Below, in pieces: positions 7,534-15,429 of a stretch of 23,086 nucleotides of DNA (position 1 is its first letter; every line of letters starts with the position of its first letter). Location: assembly GCA_036381495.1 (NCBI GenBank), contig DASVCS010000052.1, positions 1 through 23,086 on the forward strand, given 5' to 3'. This DNA is from DASVCS01 sp036381495. GTDB taxonomy: Bacteria > Gemmatimonadota > Gemmatimonadetes > Longimicrobiales > RSA9. Position numbers and translations under genes: made by a program. A model generated the notes under the pieces. That model saw nothing but the letters and a program-made list of their open reading frames with translations. It had not been told where the DNA came from and ran no database searches.

Positions 7534-7565
7534 GATGCCCCACCCGCCGCCGCGGGTGGGGCATC
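7534..7565 (-). terminator. HU terminator-like hairpin
   Basis: A perfect 14-bp stem (GATGCCCCACCCGC at 7534-7547 with its complement at 7552-7565) closes a four-base loop, 22 bases past the HU stop. No U-run follows, as is common in GC-rich genomes. It separates HU from moaD and is symmetric enough to act on either strand. Confidence 0.65.
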
Positions 7566-7587
7566 ATCCGCCGGCCGCCGGCGTCGG

Positions 7588-7884
7588 TCAGCGAGTCTGG
7601 ATCCCGTCCGAGACCTGGCTGCGGAGGTCCTTGGACGGCTTGAAGATCGGCACGACGCGCGCCGGCACCTCGACCGGGTCCCCCGTGCGGGGATTGCGCG
7701 CCATCCTCGACTTCCGCTGCCGCACCTTGAACGTGCCGAACCCCCGGATCTCGATGTTCTGGTGCGTCGAGAGCGCGTTCTTGATCGCGTTGAGCAGTCC
7801 GTCGACCACCAGCGCACAGTCCTTCTTGGTGATCCCCGGACCTATGGCGTCGGCCACCTGCTCGACGAGGTCAGCTTTCGTCAT
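7588..7884 (-). CDS. HU/IHF-family DNA-binding protein
   Basis: This is a 98-residue nucleoid protein of the HU/IHF family. The N-terminal helices (MTKADLVEQVADAI, LVVDGLLNAIKNAL) form the dimer core, followed by GFGTFKVRQRKSR and the DNA-binding arm with the signature ARNPRTGDPVEVPA, in which P65 is the residue that intercalates between base pairs. PIFKPSKDLR is the typical C-terminal helix start. A strong GGAGG lies 4 bases upstream of the ATG. HU and IHF subunits cannot be separated reliably by eye, so no symbol is given. It appears to be a single-gene unit, with hairpins on both sides. Confidence 0.95.
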   Translation of the reverse strand: MTKADLVEQVADAIGPGITKKDCALVVDGLLNAIKNALSTHQNIEIRGFGTFKVRQRKSRMARNPRTGDPVEVPARVVPIFKPSKDLRSQVSDGIQTR

Positions 7885-7921
7885 GTTACCTCCGTACCGG
7901 ATACGAGAGTGTGGGTGAAGC

Positions 7922-7938
7922 CGGGAGCCGCGCTCCCG
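7922..7938 (-). terminator. Possible sppA terminator hairpin
   Basis: CGGGAGC (7922-7928) pairs with GCTCCCG (7932-7938) over a three-base loop, 6 bases after the sppA stop and before the HU start. No U-tract. Confidence 0.4.
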
Positions 7939-7944
7939 CCGTTC

Positions 7945-8847
7945 CTAAAACGGGACGACGAACTTCAGACGCGGCCCGCCCGCCGGTCGCAGTGGCCGGA
8001 CCAGATGTGCGAGACTCGACGTCGTCCCACGCCCCAGGAGCAGGTCCAGGAGCGTGAAATCATTTTCCGGCGGCCGTACGACGCGCGGGTTCTCGCCGAG
8101 ACCCGCCATCCGCCCCGCCGCCGCGAGGGCGTCACGATAATTGCCGAGACGGTCGATCAGCCCTTGCTGCAAGGCCTGCCGCCCCGAGAGGATCCGCCCG
8201 TCGGCGAGCCGCCGGACCGTTGCGGGTTCGAGGCCCCGCTCGCGGGCCACGACGTCGACGAACTGGCTGTAGACATCCTCGACCAGCGAATGGAGCAGCT
8301 CCCGGTCCTCCGGCGTGAGCGGCCGGAACGGCGAGCCGATGTCCTTGTGTTCGGCGCTCTTCACTACCTGCATCTCGACGCCGACCTTCGCCATCAGGTC
8401 GCTCACTTCCGGGAACTCCATGATCACGCCGATCGACCCGGTGATCGAGCCCGGCAGCGCGAAAATCGAGTCCGCCGCGAGCGCCACGTAGTAGCCACCC
8501 GACGCGCCCACGCCACCGATCGACGCGACCACGGGCCGGCCATCCTCCTCCCGCAGCCGTCGCAGCTCACGGTAGACGCTCTGCGACGGGCCGACGACCC
8601 CGCCCGGTGAGTTGATCACCACCAGGAGCCCCTTCACCGACGGATCCTCGCGGAACCGCCGGATCTGCTCGAGGTAGTCCTCATCATCGGCGATCAGGCC
8701 TTCAATCTTGAGGACTGCGATCCGGCCGCCCACTCCCAGCCCGCCCCCACCGCGGATCCCGAGAACCACCGCGAGGACGAGACCCGTCAGGATCATGACG
8801 GATAGGACGCCAATGGCGACCGCGACGTAGATGGACCGTCGGGACAC
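7945..8847 (-). CDS. sppA: Signal peptide peptidase SppA (short form)
   Basis: SppA is a membrane-bound serine protease that degrades leftover signal peptides. The 300-residue protein has one N-terminal transmembrane helix (about residues 7-30), a glycine-rich linker and a ClpP-like crotonase fold. NSPGG at 79-83, the nucleophile S116 in GVGASGGYY and the general base K168 in SAEHKDIGSPFRP form the Ser-Lys dyad region. The length is that of the single-domain (Bacillus-like) form, not the 600-residue duplicated E. coli enzyme. The start is a GTG at 8847 just before the helix; no strong Shine-Dalgarno. It follows carA by 75 bases and may have its own promoter. Confidence 0.93.
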   Translation of the reverse strand: MSRRSIYVAVAIGVLSVMILTGLVLAVVLGIRGGGGLGVGGRIAVLKIEGLIADDEDYLEQIRRFREDPSVKGLLVVINSPGGVVGPSQSVYRELRRLREEDGRPVVASIGGVGASGGYYVALAADSIFALPGSITGSIGVIMEFPEVSDLMAKVGVEMQVVKSAEHKDIGSPFRPLTPEDRELLHSLVEDVYSQFVDVVARERGLEPATVRRLADGRILSGRQALQQGLIDRLGNYRDALAAAGRMAGLGENPRVVRPPENDFTLLDLLLGRGTTSSLAHLVRPLRPAGGPRLKFVVPF

Positions 8848-8897
8848 GCGAAGCTCACCACCGAGTACGCAGGTATGTCGGGAGAGGCGGGGGCACA

Positions 8898-8926
8898 GCT
8901 TAATGCGCGTCGCCCGTCGTCGTCAA
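8898..8926 (-). promoter_or_regulatory. Possible sppA promoter overlapping the carA 3' end
   Basis: TTGACG (8926-8921) overlaps the last carA codons; 17-18 bases on lie TTAAGC or TAAGCT (8903-8897). The start site would be about 40 bases before the sppA GTG. The -10 is weak, so the call is tentative. Confidence 0.3.
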
Positions 8927-10038
8927 GACTCTCCCGCCCGCCCCGCCATCAGCTCGACGAATCGGTCGAACAGATAGCGCGAGTCGTGCGGGCCCGGGGC
9001 CGCCTCCGGATGATACTGCACACTGAAGAGGGGAAGCTCGCGGTGCGCGAGGCCTTCCACCGTACCGTCGTTCAGGTTGACGTGCGTGACGCGGAGCGCG
9101 GGCGCGTCGACCACGGCGTCGCCATCGCCGCCCTGCACCGCGAAACCGTGGTTCTGCGCCGTGATCTCGACCGCGCCGTCCGTGAGCCGGCGGACCGGGT
9201 GGTTCCCGCCGCGGTGGCCGTAGAGCAGTTTGTAGGTCTTCCCCCCGAACGCCCGGGCCAGGAGCTGATGGCCGAGGCAGATCCCGAATACGGGGATGGC
9301 GCGCTCCGCGAGGAGCCGGATCGTGTCGACGATGCGGCCGACGGACTCGGGGTCGCCGGGCCCGTTCGAGAGGAACAGCCCGTGGGGCTCGCACTCGAGC
9401 ACCGCCTCGGGCGGCGTGCGCGCCGGGAGCGTCATCACCCGGCAGCCGCGCTCCGCGAGGAGCTCGATCGAGTGGGACTTGACGCCGAAGTCGTACGCGA
9501 CGACGCGGAACCGCTCGGCGCCGGTCGGCGCCACCTCGTACGGCGCCGCGGTCGACACCTCTCCGGTCAGGTCCAGCCCCTCCATCCGGGGATGCGCCTG
9601 GATGCGCTCCATCAGTTCGTCGCGCGGCACGTCGGCCGGCGCGATCGCCGCCCGCATGGCGCCCGCGGAGCGGATGTGACGCGTCAGCGCCCGCGTGTCC
9701 ACGCCCGCGATTCCCGGCACACCCGTCCGCCGCAGATAGGCGCCGAGCGGCTCCTCCGCTCGCCAGTTGCTGTGCATCCGCGAGAGTTCCCGCACGACGA
9801 ACCCCGCCGCCTGCGGCCCGGCCGATTCCTGGTCGCGGGCGTTGACGCCGTAATTGCCGATCATCGGATACGTCATGGCGACGATCTGGCCGGCGTACGA
9901 CGGGTCCGTCAGGACCTCCTGGTAGCCGGTCATCGAGGTGTTGAAGACGACCTCGCCGAGCGCGATGTCCGGCGCGCCGATCGCCTCGCCGGCGAAGGCG
10001 CGGCCGTCTTCCAGGAGCAGGTAGGCGTCGGCGTGCAA
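8923..10038 (-). CDS. carA: Carbamoyl-phosphate synthase small (glutaminase) subunit
   Basis: CarA hydrolyses glutamine and channels ammonia to CarB for carbamoyl phosphate, used in arginine and pyrimidine synthesis. The 371-residue protein has the N-terminal CPSase small domain (LEDGRAFAGEAIGA, FNTSMTGYQEVLTDPSY) and a C-terminal class I glutamine amidotransferase with C254 (FGICLGHQ), H343 and E345 (YHPEAAPGP). SNGPGDP at 224-230 is typical. The start is a TTG at 10038, supported by GGAGG four bases upstream and by family alignment. carB is not next to it in this window; sppA follows. Confidence 0.96.
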   Translation of the reverse strand: MHADAYLLLEDGRAFAGEAIGAPDIALGEVVFNTSMTGYQEVLTDPSYAGQIVAMTYPMIGNYGVNARDQESAGPQAAGFVVRELSRMHSNWRAEEPLGAYLRRTGVPGIAGVDTRALTRHIRSAGAMRAAIAPADVPRDELMERIQAHPRMEGLDLTGEVSTAAPYEVAPTGAERFRVVAYDFGVKSHSIELLAERGCRVMTLPARTPPEAVLECEPHGLFLSNGPGDPESVGRIVDTIRLLAERAIPVFGICLGHQLLARAFGGKTYKLLYGHRGGNHPVRRLTDGAVEITAQNHGFAVQGGDGDAVVDAPALRVTHVNLNDGTVEGLAHRELPLFSVQYHPEAAPGPHDSRYLFDRFVELMAGRAGES

Positions 10039-10080
10039 CGGACCTCCGTGTCTCGCGTGCCGATGACTATGCCGGGGGCG

Positions 10081-10108
10081 AATTTAGGCCGCGAGCGGTG
10101 GCTGTCAA
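10081..10108 (-). promoter_or_regulatory. Predicted carA promoter
   Basis: A perfect TTGACA (10108-10103), a 16-base spacer and TAAATT (10086-10081). The start site would be near 10075, leaving a leader of about 37 bases with the GGAGG. Confidence 0.6.
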
Positions 10109-10171
10109 GCACGGGCGGCCGAACGACCATGTGGTTGCGGCGACGGCCGCGGCACGCGATCTTCCGCCGCC

Positions 10172-10732
10172 ATGGAACCACCCGTCTACATCTACGCCGA
10201 CGAATCCTGTCTCGGCAACGTCCGGCGCCGCGCGAGCCCCGGCGGCGCCGGAGGCGTGCTCGAAGTCTGGCGCGACGGACGCTGGGTGCGGCGCGACTTC
10301 TGGATCAGCGAGCCGGCCACGACGAACAACCGCATGGCGATCCGCAGCGGCATCGAGGGCCTCTCGGCGCTGAGGCGACCCTCGCGGGTGATCTTCACCT
10401 CGGACAGCGAGTACCTGGTCAAAGGGATGACCGCCTGGGTCCCTTCGTGGATCCGACGGGGGTGGAAGCGCAGGACCGGGCCGGTCGAGAACGTCGACCT
10501 CTGGCGCGAGCTGGTCGATGTCGCGGCCCGCCACGACGTCGAGTGGCGCTGGATCCGCGGGCACGCCGGCCACCCGCAGAACGAGTACGCGAACCACCTG
10601 GCCATCCGCGCCGCCAAGAAGCAGAGCGATTCGGGCGGGCTCGTCGCCTCCGGGTTCGAGGCCTGGCTCGAATCGGAGCGGGAGAAGGGCCGCTACCTGG
10701 ACTTCGACGAGTTCGCGCCGCCGGAGACGTAG
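10172..10732 (+). CDS. RNase HI-like protein with altered catalytic residues
   Basis: This is the only plus-strand gene, 186 residues. The fold is clearly RNase HI: YADESCLGN aligns with the E. coli D10 strand, TTNNRM with the segment before E48, TSDSEYLVKGM with D70 (here D78), and GHAGHPQNEYANHLA with H124 and D134. However, the residue at the E48 position is A56 (NNRMA instead of NNRME) and the D134 position is N141. D10, D78 and H131 remain. Loss of Glu48 is expected to abolish normal activity in classical RNase HI; E62, about two helical turns later, might compensate. A C-terminal extension of about 35 residues with a Glu/Trp-rich helix follows. No Shine-Dalgarno precedes the ATG. It is divergent from carA and overlaps lipB tail to tail. 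Either a diverged hybrid-binding protein or an unusual nuclease. Confidence 0.85.
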   Translation: MEPPVYIYADESCLGNVRRRASPGGAGGVLEVWRDGRWVRRDFWISEPATTNNRMAIRSGIEGLSALRRPSRVIFTSDSEYLVKGMTAWVPSWIRRGWKRRTGPVENVDLWRELVDVAARHDVEWRWIRGHAGHPQNEYANHLAIRAAKKQSDSGGLVASGFEAWLESEREKGRYLDFDEFAPPET

Positions 10733-11409
10733 CCGCGGCGAAGCGGACCATCCCCGGCGCCCTGCACGACCGCCCGCCCGAAGACCTCCGCGAAGCGCGC
10801 GCCCACCACGTGGGCGACGTCGTCGAGCGACACGGGTTCCGCGACCGCACGCGCGAGCGACGTCACGCCGTACTCCCGGATCCCGCACGGCACGATCGCG
10901 TCGAAGTAATCCAGCCGCGTCGCGACGTTGAGCGCGAAGCCGTGCGAGGTGATCCACCCGCTCGATACGCGGACCCCGATCGCGGCGATCTTCTCATCCG
11001 CCACCCACACCCCCGTGAGGCCGGGCTTGCGTCCGGCCGCCACGCCGAAGTCGCCGAGGGCCCGGATCAGGACCTCCTCGATGTCGCGCACGTACCGGTG
11101 CAGGTCGCGGCGATCGGGCTTGAGGTCGAGGATCGGGTAGCCCACGAGCTGGCCGGGTCCGTGGTAGGTCACATCGCCGCCGCGGCCCGTCTCGAACAGC
11201 TCGATGCCGAGCAGCCGGCGCTCCTCCTCGGCCACCAGCACGTTCTCGGCGTGCGCCGAGGTTCCGAGCGTGATGACGTGCGGGTGCTCGAGGAGCAGGA
11301 GCTGGTCCGGCACCTCGCCCGCCCGGCGCCGCCGCACCAGCTCCTCCTGGATGCGCACCGCCTCGGCGTACGGAACGACGCCGAGGCGGTGGACTTCCAG
11401 ACCTCGCAT
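10693..11409 (-). CDS. lipB: Octanoyl-ACP:protein N-octanoyltransferase
   Basis: LipB moves octanoate from acyl-carrier protein to the lipoyl domains of 2-oxoacid dehydrogenases, before LipA inserts sulfur. The 238-residue protein shows RGGDVTYHGPGQLVGYP at 76-92, the catalytic lysine K140 (DEKIAAIGVR), SGWITSHGFALNV and the thiol nucleophile C175 (IVPCGI). These match E. coli K135 and C169. It is downstream of the E1alpha-E1beta-E2 genes, whose E2 carries its substrate lipoyl domain. A purine-rich GGGAAGG lies just before the ATG. The last 13 codons overlap the 3' end of the RNase H-like gene on the other strand. lipA is not in the window. Confidence 0.95.
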   Translation of the reverse strand: MRGLEVHRLGVVPYAEAVRIQEELVRRRRAGEVPDQLLLLEHPHVITLGTSAHAENVLVAEEERRLLGIELFETGRGGDVTYHGPGQLVGYPILDLKPDRRDLHRYVRDIEEVLIRALGDFGVAAGRKPGLTGVWVADEKIAAIGVRVSSGWITSHGFALNVATRLDYFDAIVPCGIREYGVTSLARAVAEPVSLDDVAHVVGARFAEVFGRAVVQGAGDGPLRRGYVSGGANSSKSR

Positions 11410-11452
11410 CCCTTCCCTGCTCCGCTTCTACACCCGGATGATCGGCACGCCT

Positions 11453-12841
11453 CTACGCCGCATCCTCCGGGAACGTCTGGAGCACGTCCTTCAACCGGGC
11501 GAGGAACCGCGCGGCATCGGCGCCATCGACCAGCCGGTGGTCGTAGCCGAGCGAGAAGTACGACCGCAGCCGGATCGCGATCGTGTCCGTGCCATCGGCC
11601 TCGATGACCACGGCGCGCTTCTCGATCGCGCCCGTCCCCAGGATCGCCGCCGTCCCCTCCGGGATGATCGGCATCCCGACCATCGTGCCCAGCACGCCCG
11701 GGTTCGTGATCGAGAACGTCGCGCCCTGGATCTCGTCGGGCATCAGCTTGCGAGCACGCGCCCGGGCCGCCAGATCGTTGATCCGCTTCGAGATCCCGAC
11801 AAGGTTCAGTTCGTCCGCGTTCTTCACCACCGGCACGATCAGCCCGGGGTTCAGGTCGACGGCGATCCCGATGTTGATGTCGCCCCGGTACAGGATGTTC
11901 TCCCCCGAGACCGTCGCGTTCACCTGCGGGAACTCCTGGAGCACACGCGCGACGGCCCACGCCACGAACGCCGTGTAGCTGACCTTCACGCCCTGCTGCT
12001 CCCACTTCGCCTTGTTCTGCCGCCGGATGCGGTCGACCCGCGTGAAGTCGATCTCGATGAACGAGTGCACGTGCGGCGCCACCCGCTTGGCCAGCACCAT
12101 GTGCTGCGCCGTCAGCCGGCGGATCCGGTCCATCGGCTCGAGCCGGTCGTTCTCCCGCACCGGGAACTCCGGGTGTCGCACCTGCCCGTAGAAGATGTCC
12201 CAGAGCTGGTCCGCCGTGATCGCAGCGCCCGCCGGCGGCGCCGCAGGCGCCCGGGGCGCCGCCGGCGCGGCCGGCGCGGCCGGCGCGGGTGCCGCCGGAG
12301 CCGCAGGCGCGGCCTGCCGCTGCTCCAGGAACGCCATGATGTCCTGCTTCGTCACCCGACCCGCCTGGCCCGTCCCCGGCACCTCCGAGAGATCCACGCC
12401 GTGCTCCGCCGCGATCCGACGGACCACCGGCGTCGAACGCCGCCGCAGCCGCTCCTCCGCCGTCTCCGCACCCCGCGCGCCGTTCGGCCGCGCTTCCGCC
12501 GCCATCTCCGGCGCCGGCGCCTCCGCCCGCGGCGCAGCCGGCGCCTCCGCAGGCTTCTCCGGCGCGGCCGGCTTCTCCGGCGGCGCCGCCGCGGCTCCCT
12601 TCTCCGTCTCGATGTAGCCCAGCACGCTGCCGACCTCGACCGTCTGCCCCTCCTGCACCGCCACCTCGGCCAGCGTGCCGGCCGCGGGCGCGGGGATCTC
12701 CGCGTCCACCTTGTCCGTCGAGATCTCGAGCAGCGGCTCGTCGCGCGCGACCTCGTCGCCGACCTGCTTGAGCCACTTGGAAACGGTGCCCTCGGCGATC
12801 GACTCGCCCATTTGAGGCATCGGTATTTCGATTCGAGCCAT
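11453..12841 (-). CDS. 2-oxoacid dehydrogenase E2 (dihydrolipoamide acyltransferase)
   Basis: E2 is the core of a pyruvate- or branched-chain-2-oxoacid dehydrogenase complex. The 462-residue protein has a lipoyl domain (about 1-80; lipoylated K44 in STDKVDAEIP), an Ala/Pro/Glu-rich linker, a peripheral subunit-binding domain (about 132-172; STPVVRRIAAEHGVDL ... GRVTKQDI), a second Ala/Pro linker, and a catalytic domain (about 215-462) ending in the DHRLVDG motif with H435 and D439. The ATG at 12841 is chosen because the lipoyl domain starts at once and GGAG lies 6 bases upstream; the longer frame lacks domain content. It follows E1beta after 92 bases. Substrate cannot be decided from sequence alone; the E3 gene is not in the window. 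Confidence 0.94.
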   Translation of the reverse strand: MARIEIPMPQMGESIAEGTVSKWLKQVGDEVARDEPLLEISTDKVDAEIPAPAAGTLAEVAVQEGQTVEVGSVLGYIETEKGAAAAPPEKPAAPEKPAEAPAAPRAEAPAPEMAAEARPNGARGAETAEERLRRRSTPVVRRIAAEHGVDLSEVPGTGQAGRVTKQDIMAFLEQRQAAPAAPAAPAPAAPAAPAAPRAPAAPPAGAAITADQLWDIFYGQVRHPEFPVRENDRLEPMDRIRRLTAQHMVLAKRVAPHVHSFIEIDFTRVDRIRRQNKAKWEQQGVKVSYTAFVAWAVARVLQEFPQVNATVSGENILYRGDINIGIAVDLNPGLIVPVVKNADELNLVGISKRINDLAARARARKLMPDEIQGATFSITNPGVLGTMVGMPIIPEGTAAILGTGAIEKRAVVIEADGTDTIAIRLRSYFSLGYDHRLVDGADAARFLARLKDVLQTFPEDAA

Positions 12842-12933
12842 CTGTCGCTCCGCGGTATGGAATGAAGAGTCCGATCTCGTGTTCACGGGCGGTGACGCGG
12901 ACGAGCGCGATCCGGCGGCCGTCCGCGCTCGCC

Positions 12934-13992
12934 CTAATACCCCGCCAGGTACTTTCCGGCCGTCACGATGTCGTCCACCTGCGGGAGGTAGTAGTCTTCG
13001 AGCGGCGGCGAGTACGGTACGGGCGTGTCGATGGCGGTGACGCGCAGGATCGGCGCGTCCAGCCATTCGAATGCCTTTTCGTTGACGCGCATGGCGATCT
13101 CGCCTGCCAGCCCGCCGGTCCGCGTGTCTTCGTGAACGACGAGGAGGCGGTTGGTCTTCTTGACGCTCGAGACGATCGCGTCCTCATCGAGGGGGAGCAG
13201 CGTCCGGAGGTCGAGGACCTCGGCCTGGATGCCGTCGTCGCCGGCGAGGCGCTCGGCGGCCTTGAGCGCCTCGTGAACCATCATCCCGTAGGTGACGATG
13301 GTGAGGTCCGTCCCCTCGCGGTGAATGCGTGCCTCTCCGAGCGGGACCACGAAGTCCTCGGGCGGGAGCACCTCTCGGAGCGCGGGCGCGCGGTAGAGCC
13401 GTTTGTGCTCGAAGAAGAGGACGGGGTCGTCGTCGCGGATGGCTGCCTTGAGCAGCCCCTTGGCGTCGTACGCGGTGCTCGGATAGACGATCTTGAGCCC
13501 GGGCGTGTGGAAGAACGCCATTTCGGGGTTCTGCGAGTGGAACGGGCCGCCGCGCACGCCGCCGCCGACGGGTCCGCGCACGACCATGGGCACGGGCCCG
13601 CTCCCCCGCCACCGCGACGTGGCGATGTAGTTCGTGAGCGGCTCGTAGGCGCACGAGACGAAGTCCATGAACTGCATCTCGACGACGGGCCGCAGCCCCA
13701 TGTGCGCGGCGCCGGCGGCGGCGCCGGTGAAGCCGGCCTCGCTGATCGGCGTGTCGATGACGCGGTCCTCGCCGAAGTAGTCGAGGAACCCGTCGGTCAT
13801 CTTGAATGCGCCGCCGTAGATGCCGATGTCCTCACCCATCAGGAAGACGTCGGGATCGCGCTCCATCTCCTCCCAAAGCGCTTCGCGGATGGCTTCGAGG
13901 AAGGTGACGGGTTTTCCGAGCTCGGTGTTGCGGACGTGCTCGGGGCGCTCCCGCGGCGGATTCACGTGTTCCTGCTCTGCGACCGTAGCCAT
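12934..13992 (-). CDS. 2-oxoacid dehydrogenase E1 beta subunit
   Basis: The beta subunit of the thiamine-dependent alpha2beta2 E1 decarboxylase. The 352-residue protein has an N-terminal extension of about 28 residues, then TFLEAIREALWEEM, GEDIGIYGGAF, SEAGFTG with the thiamine-activating E85, and GGPFHSQNPE with H152, the conserved beta-chain histidine. The C-terminal transketolase domain (VTYGMMVHEAL ... VVHEDTRTGGL) binds the subunit interface and E2. The ATG at 13992 follows the E1alpha stop by 4 bases; the longer open frame upstream overlaps E1alpha and is not protein-like. E1 of this type serves pyruvate or branched-chain 2-oxoacids. Confidence 0.95.
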   Translation of the reverse strand: MATVAEQEHVNPPRERPEHVRNTELGKPVTFLEAIREALWEEMERDPDVFLMGEDIGIYGGAFKMTDGFLDYFGEDRVIDTPISEAGFTGAAAGAAHMGLRPVVEMQFMDFVSCAYEPLTNYIATSRWRGSGPVPMVVRGPVGGGVRGGPFHSQNPEMAFFHTPGLKIVYPSTAYDAKGLLKAAIRDDDPVLFFEHKRLYRAPALREVLPPEDFVVPLGEARIHREGTDLTIVTYGMMVHEALKAAERLAGDDGIQAEVLDLRTLLPLDEDAIVSSVKKTNRLLVVHEDTRTGGLAGEIAMRVNEKAFEWLDAPILRVTAIDTPVPYSPPLEDYYLPQVDDIVTAGKYLAGY

Positions 13993-13996
13993 ACCG

Positions 13997-15082
13997 TCAA
14001 GCGAGATGGGGATCGGGGGTGGGCAGGCGCACCCAGGGGCGCGCGGTGCGCGCGCCGGCGATGACGGGCTCGAGCGCCGCCTCCGGCTCGGGCATCGGAG
14101 ACCGCTCGGCGGCCTCGCGGGCGGCCTCGACCTCGCCGGCGATGCGCGTCGAGATGGCGTCCAGCTCGGCGTCGGTGGCCCACCCTTCGTCGAGCAGGCG
14201 GCGTCTGAAGCGATCGAGCGGGTCCAACGCCTCCCAGTGGGCGAGCTCGCCGGGCGGGACGTAGGCCTGCGCATCGTGTTCCGCGTGCCCCTTGCGGCGG
14301 TAGGTCACGACTTCGAGGAGCACGGCGCCCTTGCCGGCGCGCGCGTGGTCGACCGCGCGCCGCGTCATTTCGTAGACGGCCAGGACGTCGTTGCCGTCGC
14401 AGCGCTCGCCGTGGACGCCGTAGCCCTCGGCCTTCTCGATGAACGAGCCGACCGCGCTCTGACGCGCCGTCGGCGTCGAATACGCGTACCCGTTGCTCTC
14501 GATGAGGACGACGAGCGGAAGCCGTTGCACGGCCGCGAAATTGAAGCCTTCGTGGAACCCGCCGGTCGAAGTCATGCCGTCACCGCAGTACGCGAGCGCA
14601 ACGCGGTCTTCGCCGCGGAGTCGGAACGAGAGCGCGACGCCGGCCATGACCTCGATCATGACGCCGAGATGCGAGATCAGGCCGATGAAGCCGCGGTCGT
14701 AGTCCGTGAAGTGGACGTTCTGCTCGCGGCCGCCCGTGGGTGAATCCGCCTTGGCCATGTACTGGCGCATGACGTCGACGGGCCGGGCGCCCATGACTAG
14801 GAGCGAGCCGAGGTTGCGGATGGCCGGCGCGATCACGTCCCCGGTGCCGTCGGTGCGGCGGCGAAGCGCGTAGGCACTCCCGACGGCCGTGGCTTCCTGA
14901 CCGAGCGACCGGTAGAGGCCGCCGATCACCTTGTTCTGCCTGTACAGGTGGGTCAGGACCTCCTCGACGCGGCGAGTCAGCTCGAGGTAGCCGTAGATTT
15001 CGTGGAGTTGCGCACGGGACAGGCCCGCGACCCCCGCACCCGCACCCACCGTCGTTCGATCAGGCATGATCGCTGTAGCCAC
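13997..15082 (-). CDS. 2-oxoacid dehydrogenase E1 alpha subunit
   Basis: The thiamine-diphosphate-binding alpha subunit of the E1 component. The 361-residue protein contains YRSLGQEA, the cofactor motif beginning GDG at 167-169 and ending ESNGYAYSTP at 195-204. By comparison with human branched-chain E1, D168, N197 and Y199 are the expected Mg ligands; the first Asn of the usual Asn-Asn pair is S196. RRKGHAEHDAQAYVP near residue 265 is the phosphorylation-loop/active-site region. The start is uncertain: GTG at 15082 gives a leader of about 38 bases from the predicted promoter, ATG at 15067 is five codons inside; neither has a good Shine-Dalgarno. It is the first gene of the E1alpha-E1beta-E2-lipB cluster. 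Confidence 0.94.
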   Translation of the reverse strand: MATAIMPDRTTVGAGAGVAGLSRAQLHEIYGYLELTRRVEEVLTHLYRQNKVIGGLYRSLGQEATAVGSAYALRRRTDGTGDVIAPAIRNLGSLLVMGARPVDVMRQYMAKADSPTGGREQNVHFTDYDRGFIGLISHLGVMIEVMAGVALSFRLRGEDRVALAYCGDGMTSTGGFHEGFNFAAVQRLPLVVLIESNGYAYSTPTARQSAVGSFIEKAEGYGVHGERCDGNDVLAVYEMTRRAVDHARAGKGAVLLEVVTYRRKGHAEHDAQAYVPPGELAHWEALDPLDRFRRRLLDEGWATDAELDAISTRIAGEVEAAREAAERSPMPEPEAALEPVIAGARTARPWVRLPTPDPHLA

Positions 15083-15126
15083 AATGGCTTGGTTCCCGCC
15101 ATGCGGGTCCGCCGCACGGCCGCGAC

Positions 15127-15155
15127 ATAATGGCCCGGCTCTCGGGTCGAGTCAA
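15127..15155 (-). promoter_or_regulatory. Predicted promoter of the E1alpha-E1beta-E2-lipB operon
   Basis: TTGACT (15155-15150), a 17-base spacer and CATTAT (15132-15127). The start site would be near 15120, about 38 bases before the GTG of E1alpha. Confidence 0.55.
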
Positions 15156-15429
15156 GCCGCGCCGCCGCTGGTGCGGGCTGCCGTCCGGCGGATGGCGGCG
15201 GGGTTCGGCTCTTGCGTCGCTCGGCGGCGTTCCCGCGCACCGCGCGGGGCGGTGCGACGCCGTGGATGAGCGGCGCAGGTGCGCCCCACATCGAGACCGA
15301 GGAAGATCGTGGTCACTCCCCGCCATCCGCCGCGGCATCGCGGAAGGTCCCACCGAGAGGGCGGACGCCCGGCCCGGGAGCCGCCGGCGCGACGCCCCCG
15401 GGCGGAATCCGACGCGGCCGGTGCGGCCG

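Noticed and set aside
12230..12330. GC-rich short repeats in the E2 region as a tandem-repeat element.
   Set aside because: They are codons of the Ala/Pro inter-domain linker of E2.
11169..12776. A minus-strand Gly/Ala/Arg-rich frame overlapping E2 and lipB.
   Set aside because: A frame-shifted reading of the Ala/Pro linkers of E2; the E2 frame has full domain structure.
12842..12933. Weak inverted repeat (GCGGAC/GTCCGC) between E1beta and E2.
   Set aside because: Six-bp stem with an 18-base loop is expected by chance at this GC content; the genes are probably co-transcribed.
8875..13000. Long plus-strand open frames opposite carA, lipB and E2.
   Set aside because: Repetitive Arg/His/Asp or Arg-Arg strings without domains, opposite strongly conserved genes.
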